DNA from: Gymnogyps californianus
Lineage: Eukaryota; Chordata; Aves; Accipitriformes; Cathartidae
NCBI RefSeq assembly: GCF_018139145.2
Contig: NC_059477.1
Coordinates: 29,677,502 to 29,741,501, forward strand
Direction: 5' to 3'
DNA length: 64,000 nt
In this document: positions 10,000-23,055 of the stretch, piece by piece
How the letters are laid out: each line of letters begins with the position of its first letter
Position numbering within the stretch: position 1 is the first letter of the stretch
Translations under genes and position numbers: made by a program
The notes under the pieces: generated by a model
What the model saw: the letters and a program-made list of their open reading frames with translations, nothing else
Told to the model about the DNA's origin: nothing
The model's database searches: none

Positions 10000-12900
10000 C
10001 TGCAAGTCTTGTTGCACTGAATGACAGATAAATAGTGTTACCCAGATTGGACTGGATCCTGTCTTCACATAGTTATCAGACAAGATCAATGTAGAAACTT
10101 AATGCCTGTTTTCCTTCAGCTTTCCCTTTAGTGCAGAACGTAGTAACTTCCAATCCAGACCATGACAGGTAAGGTCAAAGGGATTAATTATCTGAATCAT
10201 TTTCTCGACCTAGTTTTCAGCACCAGGCTGTATCACCTTCAAATTTTGGCATGTCCATGCTCCCCTTGTTGTCCTGTGATTTCAGCCAGTAGCAGAGAAG
10301 ACAGAGTAAAGTCTCTTGCCCCTCTTCCTCCTGCCTGATCACTTGCTTTCTGTAAGTGGGCAGGAAAAAAGTCACAGGTGTGCTTGTTTCCAACCTCAGG
10401 CTGTCTGCATATGAGAGCAGAAAGCCCAATGGCGGAGTCCACCTCATTCCTACAGTTTAGCTGCTTTTGCGTTCCTCAAGTGATTCTTGTTTTCCTGAAT
10501 GATTCATCCGTTCCTTAGAGGAGAAGGAGAGGAGTTTAAAGAAAGAAAAATTATTTTAATCTGCTGACAGTAAATCTCTTCAGTCAAGTTAATTATAATA
10601 GTTGCACCAACCTGTGGAGCAAGTCAAACAAACATGAAAGAGAAGAACATGCAGCCAAGATAAAAAAGGGACCAGGAGATGAACTTGTCTCAGTTTGTCA
10701 CTCATGTGCTTTGATTTGCCATTCTTCTCAGGCATTTTAAGTTTTCTAGGCAGCTGTGCTCACATATTCTGACAGTCCTGCTAATTCTACCAACTCTGTT
10801 ACGTCTGTTTGAAAACTTGGTCACCAAGTTAAGCAGTTCTGAGCACCCACAACTTTGTCTAAAAAGATCCAGGGTTGTTAGTTTAAGTGTATAACAGATA
10901 TGCACATGCAATCATATTTATTTATTGATGTAGCCTATATACTTAAACAAGTACACATGCATGCATGTGTGCACACACACACAAATATATATGTTTAATC
11001 TCTTCAAAGACAATGAATCTACGAATGCAAGGACGGTCCTTGCCCAGAGTACAGAGAAAAAGAGACACTTTATCTTAGAAAAAAAAAAGATTCTCATGAC
11101 ATTGAAATAGAAAATTCAGTCATTTGTTTGTAAGTCTGTACCACCACGTTATTTGCAAAACATAAAATTTGCCAGAACAAACCAAAATCTTGTTACTTGT
11201 GTTGCGGTAATGCTAGCCACCCCAAAAAGATATTTGTACCTCAAAAGCTACCTTGGCGCCACAGCTGTGTGCAGGCAACAGCCCAACTGGTATGTTTTCA
11301 TGTACTGAATTAAAGACATCCTGCAGGTATGTGAGAAAAGTATAATTTTTACATCAATTAGCTAAACTGGCCTTGTCAGCACTAGGGCTGTCAACAAGAA
11401 AACTGTTAACATAAAAGCATCATCAAGTCCCAGCCACAGTTAGTGGGAGTAAACACAGGTAGCAGGTACTACCTTGTCTTATCATAGTTGCATCAAAAAT
11501 TCTGGTGAAATGGCGCAAGGCTGTTGTCTTAGATTCACCACATTAGACCTATTCTCTTACTGTTTAGTCCATTTTAAGTCCATAAATTCAGTGACTTTCT
11601 GCTCCCACAAGAACAGAGCAATAACACGGTGAATTGTGTCTCATATGGGAACAAATCTTATCTTGCCCTCACAGATATATTAAAGCAAAGGGTGAGAAAG
11701 AATGACAGTGATGGCAGAAGCACCTGGGCAGGCGCAGAGAGGAGGGACTGGAGACCCACCAAGGTGATCAGACTTGGGAGGGTTGTCTGACATCTTTATC
11801 TGTCCACAAAGTAGATGATGGTTTCTGAAACAAGCATGCTGGGTTAACTTTGCAGTCAAGGAAAATTTAGTCAATATAATAAATGGAGTTTAGGGTACAT
11901 TTATCCATAGATGTTTGACAAATAAAATTCCCACTTGTCCCTGCTGATTGTGGTGACCAATTCTCTGCAGAGACAAAAGGGATCCTAATATGAATAGCTC
12001 AGTTATAGGCACATACTCTTGGTCAGATGAAGCCCACCAGTAGTAAGTGTTTTGTCGATGTTATAAAATGCACAAAATACCCCTTTCCATCTCGTTATGC
12101 TGGAAGCTTATCTACTCCATGCTTTGACAGGCCATATCCATTCAGATTCACAAAACATAGCAGGTGTATAAGCATCTGCTTTGCTTGTACCTGAAAGATT
12201 TAAGCTGTAATTATGATTAAATGTGGTACGTTTGCAGCAGCAGTGATTTGAGGCCCCTGATGCTAAAATGAGAATGGGAATGGGAGACCTGTCTACTCTT
12301 CAACGTACTCTACTCTCACACTGTATTATATCTCTCATCATTTTTGTAAGCACTTGCCCAGCTTGTATTGTGAGCACAACACTTATTTACTCATAGAGCT
12401 GCAAGGAATAGGTTAGATATTCTCCTAGATAAATGTTTCTAGATGAAAGAGAATTGAAATCTATTTGGCAAGAGGGAGGAAAGATTATTTGTGATTTTGC
12501 TGGCTGGAATGCAGTGATCTCTTCCTCTGCTGCAGAGAAAGAAAAAATAAATATGGCTTGTCCTGTAAATTTTGTTTCACACTTGTACTAAAATTCAAAC
12601 TCTTCTTGCAAAAAATGTACACCAAAGTAATGGAATGAGAGGTTTAATAAATACAGTGGTCTAAAGGAAATAGTATAGCAATGTTTAATTAATATCTGTT
12701 ACGCTTCAGAGTCAACACAATTCCTTTTTTTTCCTTTGCTGTGAGAAGATAGCACTTTTTTACCATAACTTACTCCAGACTCTTATATCAGTAAACAGCA
12801 GCAGAGAAATGTATCTGCTGAAAGAAAGCTCAGCATTATGCAAAGAGTGATAAACTTCTCAGAAGGTGTTTACAAATGCATTCAGTGAAATAGAATTTTA

Positions 12901-15900
12901 ATGAATTGTGCCACATAATCTTGCAGTTAATGAGCTGTAAAAACCTTTGTCAATTACAGTGACTTGAAACTAACTCTTTTGGATTCCAGATCAATAATGG
13001 GACTCTTCTTCTGCACATTTTTATTTTTTAAAGGAAAATTAGGATCTAAGAAAAATAAAAGGTATCTTTGTCATATTAGGCATCTCAGAAAAGTCCCTCA
13101 TTATTACAACAGAGCTATCTATATTCTTATTATTTGTAAAGTAATCTCTCAGCTATATTAAAAGAAAAAAGCCTTTCAAGATCAAATGGCACCAGTGTTG
13201 TAAAATGCCAGTGGCAAAACCGGAAGAGACTAACGACTTCAATAATAACTAGGGACTTTTTCCAGGAGTTATATTAAATTCAACTATTGTGCACAACCTC
13301 CTAGAAAATAAAAATTATCCTGCTCTGCCTTTGCTATCCACCATAATTGCTCTGCTGTTAGAAAGTGGACACCTTAAAATTCTCTGAAAGACTAGGTCAT
13401 CTGTTTGTGTCTTATTTTAAGCAAAAGGTCTGCACACATTGCTTTTTTTTCAGGTGAGGTCACTATTGCTGCCTAGAAGCATAACTTTATAACACATCAG
13501 AACTGCCATAGTTCCCAGGGACAATTAAATATTGTGACCAAATAGTTCCTGTGACTCTCTATCCAGCTAGTACAATATTCTTTTAAAAAACAAAGATTTG
13601 GCTTGATATTTTAATGTCTTCAAAATCTAAAGGAGACGGGACCAGCATTTATCAAAGAAAAATAGGGAAGACTGTTTTATTGCCTGTAATCTCCAATTTA
13701 TTGTGTGACTTTTTCCCAGTATGATTCTACTTTTTCCTTCTCTAAAGATTTTTTTCTCTTACTCATGCCTCAGTGTGGAGGATCCATTAACAGAGGAACC
13801 ACATAAAAAGTAATTTCAAGGAAAAGCCTTATAAAATGTGAAAAATTAAAGCTGTGCTCAGATCCCATTAAGAAAAGAAATTGCCTTGAGGCATCCACTA
13901 AATATGTGAAATCCATTTCTGCTGAAGGGCTTCAGAGTTTATTCCTCTCTTACAAATGCAATTTCACAGCACAAGTTGAACCCTTAAACAAAGCGAAGCA
14001 GGATCTTTTCCCAGTTAGCGCCTCTTTTCCTTGATTGCTGCCAGGTCACCAAGTGCAAATTTACGTGAGAATCCGAGATTATATAAATCTCAGCCAAGAG
14101 GCTTTGAGGGCATTTCTGCTTGGGAAGACTGTAAACCAGGAAATGCTCTCAGTATGGAGGGTTTACTGTTGTTATTATTAGTATTTATTTTGCTCAGCTT
14201 TATACAGGAAGCTAGAGAAGGCTGTGGGCTTAATGTCTCCTTTCCTTAAGTGGTTAGTTTAAGCCCCCCTGATGGCCCAGCTCTCTCTGACCTTCTGTTT
14301 CTGGTGCTGGCACCTCACATATTTCTAGTACAGGGCCCTGATTCATCTTCAGCTCCACAAACCCACATACAAGACTAAGGGAGCAGAAAAAAAATGAAAG
14401 AGTGAGCAGCCACCAAGGAGGATGTCTTGTCCCTGCTGAAATCCACCGCTGCCACCTGCTTATTTCCCTATGTCCCATGGAGAAGTGCATCTACCATGCA
14501 CTTGTGGGGACCCTAGCCCAGCTCACAGGGGCTGGGAGGAGGCAGCAGTCCTTCAGCCTTGCTGCTGGAGAGAAGCTCTTCATCCAGACAGCAATGCACT
14601 ATCTACTTAGGCTCCTTGATTGAAACATCCTCAGGAGAAGCCCTGCTTTCTCCAGTAGCTATGGAACCACATGCTGGTGCTGGTGTCTGGATGTAAATCC
14701 TTGCTGACACAAGCCAATGAACCAGGCTCTTTTAAACAGACACAGAACAATATGGTAACTCCCCCATGTTGACTTCAGATCATCTGTATTTACTCTGTTT
14801 TTTAAGATTATTCCATAAAACTCAGTGTATCTTGGGACAGGAGAGCAGGTGGGAAATCACAGTTTTCTCCTCTTCCAGAAATGAGATCCTGCTGCCTGTT
14901 GAGGAGATGGAGTTTGTCCCCTCCTCAGTTGCAGACAGTTTACTATCCGGTAGCTGAGGCTCCATCTCCTTGCCCAAAGCGATGTTACATGCCCATCCAC
15001 CCCTGCTCCCCTGAGATAATAGACCCAGTCTGGTGGCAACTGGCAGAGCTGTTTTCATCATTTTGCTCCATCCTACAGAATGAAAGATACTTTCAGTGCT
15101 GCAAAAGACTTCAGTAGTGAGAACTAACAAGCTGTTTGCAAGTGCTCCAGAAATCATAAGTGGGAATTTGACTGTACAAAATACCCAGAGAGGAAGAAGT
15201 GCTTTTTCCCCATGTAGTTTTCTTGCTTAGTCATGATTTCAAGGTAATGCCTGGAGAGGAGGAGAAATAGCATCTCTGAACGTTGTTGGGGAGACTCTTC
15301 TAAAGAATGTAACAAGTAAAATGACTGCAAGCCTGATGAAAATTCAAAAGGTTTCTAATCCAGCTAAGATATATGAAAGAGGCCCCTACCCTCTGGTATA
15401 TTTATTATTGGTTGTTATTTCTCAAATGGAAATATATGGTAATCTTTAAGCCCATTGGCACGAAGCCTGTCTTTCAGGAGCTGTATGCCAGCCCCCATGA
15501 GCTTATGGCAATGTAAACTGCTAAATTGTTCCAGGGTCTAGATCATGGGTGTTGACTCTTACCATCCTGCTTCCAATGTAAACATCTAAAAGAGAGGCTT
15601 CATTTCACACTTAAAAGGAAATTAGAGGGGGGAAAAGCCTTTCTAGCTGTAATGGTATTGTTTTTAAAAAATGAATAGGTCAGTTCTGAAAAAAGGTCAG
15701 AGTGAAAACTGCTAATGCAATACCACCAAATCAAAGCACTGAGCGTCAACAAATTATCATTTCTCCTGATAACTCCTTTGCAATATATTACTTGGTTAAT
15801 ATTGTCCCTGTTCACAGCTTCTGAATAGTTAATTATAATGTGGTTCTTTCTGTACAACTTTTCAATTTCCTTCTTGCTGAAACTACTGGACCTTGTCTGA

Positions 15901-16499
15901 CAGTCCCCTCGTTTCTGAATTTTGCATGTGTTTCTTGGGCCTGGATATTTTATAATGTACATGAAAATGAACAAATACCTATATGCTTTACCTGCCTACT
16001 GAACATTTACTTTTCTCTCAAGCTGTTTCTCAGTTCATTCACTCTTCTATTTAACAGAAAATGACAGTAATTGTTATGTATATTTTTTATTATAAGAAAA
16101 ATTTTAAGGTCTCAATAATCTCAAATATGGCATAGCTCTGTAAAATTACTGTGGATTTATATCACCATTACTGACTGCTTGATCCATTTTTTGGTAAGAT
16201 GAGTAAATATACTCATTGAGTTTTGTGTATGAAACGACTTCTATGCCATTAATGGAAGGTACATTTTAATTAAGCCAAAGTAAAATATATCTGAGAGACC
16301 CACATTTTGACATCAGTTACAGATGAGCAATCCTATCAAAGGATATTGAATTCCACTGATGCTACAGAGCAGAGGTTCATCCCCTGTAATTACACTTTAG
16401 AAATTATGTTTGTTGAAAAATCTAAAATGAAAGCAGTCACAACACTTGAAACTTTAGTTAAGCTTCAGTAGAAGAGTTGAATGCTCTGGTGTTTAAGGT
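10000..16499. other. AT-rich unique DNA
   Basis: No gene recognised. A CA/TG simple repeat lies at about 10951-10993. Several AT-rich stretches with homeodomain-like words (for example around 12640-12960 and 15760-15980) could be regulatory, but conservation cannot be tested here. The 124-codon minus-strand frame near 15600-15974 is Ile/Asn/Lys-rich with no family resemblance, and one or two of that length are expected by chance. Confidence 0.5.
10951..10993. repeat. Mixed CATG/CA/TA simple repeat
   Basis: GTACACATGCATGCATGTGTGCACACACACACAAATATATATG-type sequence: a short purine-pyrimidine alternating tract, imperfect. Confidence 0.8.
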
Positions 16500-16605
16500 A
16501 GTAACCTAGGACTTGAGATTTCCAACTTCAAGTCTTCATTTCCTCAGGGATTTCTGCTGTGTGATCTTCAATGAATCATTTAACGCCAGTCTCTTTGAGG
16601 TGTTG
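16500..16605 (+). repeat. MIR-like ancient SINE core
   Basis: The segment CTGCTGTGTGATCTTCAATG followed by AATCATTTAACGCCAGTCTC matches by eye the conserved MIR/CORE-SINE core (GCTGTGTGACCTTGGGCAAG-TCA.TTAACC). A degraded B-box region (about 16520-16545) precedes it. Diverged, as expected for a repeat older than birds. Confidence 0.55.
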
Positions 16606-18429
16606 CAGAATTTAACACCTGCTGTTTTCAGGGGAACTTATGATCTGAAAGTTGCCTCAGTTGCCCTGATGTGAAAGGGAAGAGTTGCAGGGGTAAAAGC
16701 CTTATCTGCTCGGGTATTACAGTCATGAAAGCTGATACACATCACACTGAAATTCTGCTCTCATTTTACTGAAGTGCATATAAACATGAGGTATTTAATA
16801 TTTGGCAGAATTTCTTAGGACTTTGATGATTTCCTGAAATAAGATTTCTTTATTGTTTTCTACTCTGCCTTTTGATGAAGCATTAACTAAGAGCAGCAGA
16901 ATACCTTACCTTTTGACCAAATGGATTCATTTCTTTCTTCTGCTGTGAAGATTAAAATGGTTGAGATGGACTGTTACTTGTAGCCCTTTACCTGGAAAGA
17001 TTACCTGTCAGTGTTCAGTGGTAATGGTCACTCTTCTTCATGGCCTTAAGTATTCTTTTTCCAACATCCTTTTCCCTTCACTCACTTACCAGCCTTTTAT
17101 CTCTCATGCTTTTCATATCTGTAGCATTGTCTCTCTTTTGCATCTTTGCCTCCTCTCCTTCTCCCTCCACCCAACTCCTTCTTTGGCAGCTCCTGTGTTA
17201 GATATGGTAACAAGGAATTTGGACTAGAATAGATGGTACGATTGCTGCAAACAAATAAAGGTGGCTAAGACTTTTGCTGGTAGCCTGAAGACAATCCCAC
17301 ATAAGGAGGTTTCAGTAATTTTTAATGCAGAATAGAATGAAAATGTGCTGGAGTAGTCTCTCTTGCATACGCAGAACAGCCTCCTGTCTTTCATAACTAC
17401 CCTTGCTGTGCTGCCATCCCCACCCTCACCTCTACGCCTTGCCCTTCACCTCCTTGTTGATCTCCTCTCTCTTTCCACTGCAAATCCTCTCCACTACATG
17501 AGCATCTCTCTCTCATGGCCTTTCTCAGCCAACATTATGCACAGTGGACTCCCCCTGTCATCCCCTCCTACTCAGTAAAAACACACCACTCTCCTCTTGA
17601 CAGCCTTCACTGTCAGGTTTAGTTGCCTTGCCAATAAAGCAAGCCATCTCCAAAATGAATCCTTCCTGGCAGCATTCCCTTTAAGGATAATAATTAGGAG
17701 TCTGCATGTCAGAAGCAAAAGCAGTGAAATTAAAGGAACAAAGCTTTGGCCAGCCTGCTGTAGAAGGGAATGTTGCTGTGCTTTCATCGCATGGAAAACA
17801 AACTTGGAATTGCTCCTCTTTTCTCAGTAGCCACATCTTAAATTAATAATAACCATGATGGTGATAGTCATAGTAATAAAGTAACTATGTGTATTAGATT
17901 GAATCAATGACATAAAACCGTTGTTGTAATATAGACTGGGAACCTTTCCCTGGCCCACAAGACAGAGAAAAGGTAGGAAAAAAACCTGAGTTGCAAGTGA
18001 CGACCTCTCAGTTTGTTACTCCATCTTCACCCCTTCCCTGTCCTCTTGGGACATGCAGTTTTTAGCCCTGATGAGAAAGTGCCTTGGACACTCTTTCCAC
18101 TCTTTTCTTTTTGTGGAAAAAATCCCCTAAATATGTCTTTCAGATGCCACCATGCAACCAGCATGTCGCTGCACAGGGTCAGCATTGTTAGTGGCACCTG
18201 CTAGAAAATTCATTTAGTTTCATTTGTAAGAGATTAGGCACCTGCTACTTTGGAAGTCAACTTGCTCACACAAAAAAAATAGACTAACACGAGCAGCATA
18301 TCATCCATATTATATGGAGAGTCATCTTGTGGAGGGAATTTGAGCATTTAAAAGGAAACGAAACCAGAATGGTAATCCTTCAAAACTGGTGCAGCACAAA
18401 ATGGAAGAACATTTGAATCCCTCTGTGCT
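16606..18429. other. Unique DNA, pyrimidine-rich in part
   Basis: Around 17090-17580 the plus strand is strongly C/T-rich, which generates Leu/Ser/Pro-rich open frames. No repeat or gene was recognised. Confidence 0.5.
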
Positions 18430-18640
18430 AGAAAGCCCATGTACCTGAGGGGACCTATTACAGCTAAGCATTAATTGGTGAAAGTCCGGGAGAAATGTTT
18501 GCAATTGCAGAAGCCGTTTGCTGAGAAGATAGCTGATTTGCATAGGCACATTGCTTAAGCACTTTGTAAGCGACATTAATTAGTTATTTTACTATTTAAA
18601 TTATCTTTAATTATTCTTACGTGCAACAACTTTGCACAGG
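18430..18640. promoter_or_regulatory. Enhancer-like AT-rich block (candidate)
   Basis: A dense cluster of transcription-factor-like words: a POU octamer ATTTGCAT at 18536-18543, a homeodomain-type ATTAATTAG at 18575-18583, GCATTAATTGG near 18469 and TTGCTTAAGCACTTTGTAAG. No open frame or repeat explains it. Candidate conserved non-coding element; conservation is not verifiable here. Confidence 0.25.
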
Positions 18641-19799
18641 GTGCATCATCATATTTGTTTGTACCAGTAAGCATCCATCAGTTGAATAGGGACAAAGCAG
18701 AAGAAAGAAAAGCAGAACATTTCTCTTCCACTTTCATCTTGTCGTTTCTAGCCTGTTAGCTGAAAAAAACTTTTCCCCATTTTCGTTCATAACTCCTAAT
18801 GTTACTTTTCTCAATGTTACCAAGTTGATTATGATTATTACTCTTTATGAGATGGAAATTGACTCAGCCTGGGTGATTGTTCTGATGTCTTTAAACATAC
18901 CCTCTAATTTTCGCAGTTTTACTGTTTTACAGATATCTCTGCAGTTGTCAAAATTCAGTTGTGTGACACTGCACCCAGAAATAGCAAGGCACTACAGAGC
19001 GTATTAGTAAAACTGGGAAAAGGAAAAGATGGAATGAACATTCTTCCCCAGTTTAGAGATGAAAAAATAAAAGACAACATTATCTAGTAATTTCATTGCA
19101 ACACTCACCCAAAAAGTAATTGGGTAGGTCTTTATCCAATGTCTCCATCTACATGTGACCTGAATGCAAAATATCTAGAGACTGATCAACACACGCACAC
19201 AACAGCAAACAAACAAAAATTGCCCTTACGCCCCCAGATCCCAGGAGGCTCCCAGTATCTCCTTCTCACATGAAGAACTTGCTGTGCTTGTCCTCATGGA
19301 TCTTTGACCTGTGAGAATCAAGGCTGGATATCCAGAAATACTTCAAGAAAGGGTGACAACTTTACTTTACATAGCTGCTTTCTTGTTCCCTCTCCTCTGT
19401 CACAGAAAGCTGCTTCTCTCTATGTTCAAAGTCTTTCCTCACTTATCCCTTTCCTTCCTAGTCTCTCATTCTCTCCCAAAATGTCATTTCCAGCTTCCAA
19501 CCAGCCCCTAATGCTAGTGCTCAATAGTTACTTTTTCAACGATCAGACCAGCATTTTCATGCTTTCTCTTGTGCGCTGTCTCAAGCTTTGAGGGAGTACT
19601 CTGAAAATGTCCCCAAATCCACATATTGGTTCTCCTTCAGTTCTTGCATTTTGCACAGAACACAAAAAAGTTTTGCAAGCAAAAGCATATATACAGCTTC
19701 CTGTAGTCCTGGTCCATCCCTCCTTGCTGCTGTAATGATATCTATAGCACACAATAATTAAACTTTATAAACATTCTTTCAGTTAAAAAGAGAGGGGTG
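18641..19799. other. Unique DNA, nothing recognised
   Basis: AT-rich sequence with a C/T-rich portion about 19370-19500; no feature supported. Confidence 0.45.
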
Positions 19800-19848
19800 G
19801 GGCCTGACTCAGTTCCCATGAAAGTCACTAGGTAGAGATTTGCCTTGT
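19800..19848. repeat. Ancient palindromic-repeat copy
   Basis: GGGCCTGACTCAGTTCCCAT followed by GAAAGTCACTAGGTAGAGAT and TTGCC resembles a remembered sauropsid repeat that reads roughly GGGCCTGATTCTG.TCCCATTGAAGTCA. Diverged, but recognisable in order and spacing. Confidence 0.4.
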
Positions 19849-20499
19849 TCCCTAGATTAGTAACTATAATTCTTCATGCTTTAACTTTCTGCTTTAAAAT
19901 TCTGCTTTAACTTTCAGGAATAGATGCTACTACAAATTATCATTATATGTATTATACTAGCATCCTCATACACGCAAGAACTCTGTTGTACCATGAGACA
20001 TATATTGCCACACACAAAAAGACAATTTCAGTCCCAAATGGCTTCAGATCTTAAGAGGCAAAACTGAAACCAGCAGCAGAAATAAGCACCAAGAACCAGA
20101 GCGAACTTTGCTCAAGGTCCTGCAGTATACTCCTGACCACTCTGCACCAACTTTTCTCAAGCCATGACACACGACTTGCCAGCAGCACATTGCCATTTTG
20201 AAGGAATCACACCTTGCACCACCTACCTCACTCTCCTGCCGGCACCAAAGTCCTCCCTGGCTCGTGTCTCCCATATCTCCTTCACCTGGTACTACAAAAA
20301 TCTCTCTGGCTTTTGTACAAAGTTCGTAAGGGGTTGCTTTGAAAACTGCACACATTTATAAATTAAAATCTCACTTTTCTATCCCATGTTGTTTTCGCCT
20401 GAAGGTCCTCATCAGCTCTAGCTGTGAGCCTCCACACAGTCCTCTGAACTCTCGCTGGGGCTACCTGAAGGAGCAGGGTCTGTTAGGACCCTGGTTTAA

Positions 20500-20580
20500 C
20501 AGCCTCAGGCCTGTCATTTGCTGGGTTTTCCTCACTGCTGAATGGAAATAGTGCAGCATTTGAGAAGTGCCATGGGTTTT
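20500..20580 (+). repeat. Possible MIR-like SINE 3' part
   Basis: GGGTTTTCCTCACTGCTGAA followed by TGGAAATAGTGCAGCATTTG and AGAAGTGC resembles the 3' portion of amniote MIR (…GTTTCCTCATCTGTAAAATGG.GATAATA…). Tentative. Confidence 0.3.
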
Positions 20581-20904
20581 AAAACTAATTGAAGGCTCTT
20601 AATTGGAATGCATGAAGACAACGTATTCATTCATCCATATTTTACCGGAAAAATTAACTGCACATGGAATTAATTTATGGTACTTTGTTTACATACAAGT
20701 ATAAATGAATATGAAAAATGAGTGACATGTTGGAGAAACATGGAGAAAAAAAATCTGTATGGGAAAATATTACTGCCTGCCAAGAATCTATTAGTGCACT
20801 TTCAGCATCAGATAATAATCTGATTATTTTCAGAACACAGGAAGAATGACATATTACCCATTTAATTCTGTTTTGTATAACCAAATCATAAATGTTTTCT
20901 ACTT
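20581..20904. promoter_or_regulatory. AT-rich enhancer-like block (candidate)
   Basis: Contains clustered homeodomain-like words (AATTAACTG, GGAATTAATTTATGG), a forkhead-type TGTTTAC (about 20687-20693) and paired TAATCTGATTA. A long minus-strand frame crosses this area and the adjacent TG repeat. It has no family resemblance and I regard it as chance. Confidence 0.2.
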
Positions 20905-20924
20905 TGTGTGTGTGTGTGTGTGTG
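20905..20924. repeat. (TG)10 microsatellite
   Basis: Ten uninterrupted TG units. It encodes the THTHTH stretch in the overlapping minus-strand frame. Confidence 0.95.
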
Positions 20925-21117
20925 TTCTTTAACATGCTTGTGGTTTTCACAAAGTTTAAAAGTGGTCTAATTTGGAAGTGTCTTCTAATGGCTACGGTTG
21001 GGGTCCGATTCCACCACCTCTGCATGGTTGGAGGATGACGGTGTTGGGAGCTGTTAATAACATGAAACATGCTGAAGGACTGACTATACGCTGGGAAGAA
21101 AGGCAATGGTTGTTCCT

Positions 21118-21190
21118 TCAAATCCCCATTTTACAGCTGCAGAAGGGAAGAACAGAGAGACACTGAAAGCTTCAGGATCAGAGGGGAAGT
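21118..21190 (-). repeat. MIR-like ancient SINE, reverse orientation
   Basis: AAATCCCCATTTTACAGCTG followed by CAGAAGGGAAGAACAGAGAG matches by eye the reverse complement of the MIR 3' core (…CCCCATTTTACAGATGAG.AAACTGAG.CACAGAGAG…). This is one of the clearer ancient SINE traces in the window. Confidence 0.6.
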
Positions 21191-22540
21191 TGGTGGAAAA
21201 GGTAATCCTCCTCTGTCTAGACGCTCTGAATCCCAATCTGTTGCCTCATAATTCTTGTTATTTAGTATGAGGTTGAAAGAACTGCTTTCATGCTGGAAAT
21301 GCCTCTGAGCACCATCATGAGCTGTACCAATTCCCACCCTCACTCTGCCCTGTCTTGTGTCTTGCTGTCAGTAGCTACAGGAAACATTTTGCCCATTGCT
21401 CAAAGGCAGCAGCTCACATGTTTCCTCATTTTGCCTAATTCCGCTTTTTGTCGTGGTGGATTTCCTTAAGATTCTGATGGGTATTAGCTGGTATTAGTTA
21501 CAGTGCTGACTCGGGGAAAAAAAAAGAAAAAGAAAGAGAGAAAGAAACCATGCATGCATATAGCAAAACTGAATTGATTTCAGGGGAAAATCTCCTGATG
21601 CCATAATCTTTTGCTAAGTTACCTTGTACATCAGTGTCTCTTACAATTACAGAAGTCTGACTTTTGTGCTTTGTTGGTAGCATTGATTCTAAAAAAGGAG
21701 TTGGAGTCCTGTTCTTCCTCACCGTCCCTGAGAGTATTCACACTCTGAGGGCATTTATGGGATGTGCTTGCCAGAGTCAGCTACCTGCAAATGTTCTTAG
21801 CGGATTTTAACAGAGAATACTGAACACTGAATGGCAAGCTTGATCCTTTAACTACTGAAAAATAGATGAGCAAATTAAAATCTTCTGGAAAAGAATTTGG
21901 GTTAAATGCAATCAACATTTGGGGAGGTGGTTCAGTTAGTTGATTGGTTTGTTTTGGTCAGGGAAAACGGTTTAACTGAGGCGAGTTTTATTGGCTTTGC
22001 AAACACAAAGTCTATGGTACTTGAAAATATTTCTTATCATCTAATTTATGGTGGATTATTCTAACAGTTACACATTTGCAATGTGGCACTTTCAGAAGCA
22101 TGAAGCTTAAAAATTGGAGCAGAGGATTACAAACTCGTTCTGAAAACGAACGAAAGTTTGAATAATGTCCTTCATAAATGGATGCAAGTTTGGAAAGCCA
22201 AAGGTGTCAAAAAGCAAAACAATGTGAAATGTGTTCACTAAAGTCTTAATCCCAAATATCATAGGGAAAGGTTTCAGGGCACTTGGTGTGTTTGGCAGTA
22301 GCCACAAATGCTGGAGACATCTATATGAGAAGAAGCCACCCTGCTGCACCCCCAGAGCTGCCTACCCTGACACCCGTGGAGTTTCAGCTCTTTCCTCATC
22401 ACCCTGCAGCTTTCCCGATCAAGAAGAGGGACTCTTTTTCTGCCAGGGATGTGCTCATCTGTGCTGAACTGATGGATATCTTCTTTCCAGCTTTGCTGCT
22501 AGATGGCTGCTGATTTTAAAACAGTTGATGCTTTGCATCC
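21191..22540. other. Unique DNA, nothing recognised
   Basis: No gene or repeat supported. The open frames near 22230-22510 overlap each other on the same strand and lack exon boundaries. Confidence 0.45.
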
Positions 22541-22595
22541 TGCCTCAGTTTCTCTGACTCTAATATGGGGATAATAAAGTTAATTTCCCTAATTG
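22541..22595 (+). repeat. MIR-like ancient SINE 3' part
   Basis: CCTGCCTCAGTTTCTCTGAC followed by TCTAATATGGGGATAATAAA matches by eye the MIR segment GCCTCAGTTTCC.CATCTGTAAAATGGGGATAATA. The upstream core is not legible. Confidence 0.6.
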
Positions 22596-22978
22596 CTAAT
22601 TTCCTGCTTATTTGCCTTGAAATCTTCAGGCAGTAAGCACTGTTAGAGTTCTGTGCTATTATTTCTGCACTGAATACATGAGGGCAGCCCTTTGCTATGT
22701 ATCATGTTATTCACTGTTTCACCGTCTATAACAGGTATACAGCCAACCAACATAACTTTTATGTTTCTGATATAAAGAACCCAGAGTTCACCCTGAGTAT
22801 TTATTATTAGATGTTGTTAACAACAATAACATCTCAATTTGGGAGAGATGAAAAAATATGTTTTCTTGCAATAAATTTCAAACATATTTGAAATTTTGGT
22901 TGCTTGAATAGAATTTAATTTCATTTTTAGTTTGGTTTGTTTTGTTTGACTTCTGAAAGATAAACAGCTGCCTAATCT

Positions 22979-23055
22979 GAATTATGTGCTTAAGCGCTTT
23001 GCCCAATAAAAGGCTAAGCATGTATTTAAATGCTTTCCTGAAACGTAGCCTCCAA
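22979..23055. repeat. Ancient sauropsid repeat with internal duplication
   Basis: Two related units, ATGTGCTTAAGCGCTTTGCC (from 22984) and ATGTATTTAAATGCTTTCCT (from 23020), lie 36 bp apart and match at 14 of 21 positions over the compared stretch. They resemble the remembered sauropsid repeat AGCATGTGCTTAAGTGCTTT, which often travels with the ATTGACTTCAATGG motif. The remembered family gives the name; the duplication is directly visible. Confidence 0.5.

Noticed and set aside
15600..15974. 124-codon minus-strand frame
   Set aside because: AT-driven composition with no motif. One or two frames of this length are expected by chance.
20675..21121. 148-codon minus-strand frame
   Set aside because: Crosses a TG microsatellite and part of a reversed MIR trace; not a plausible protein.
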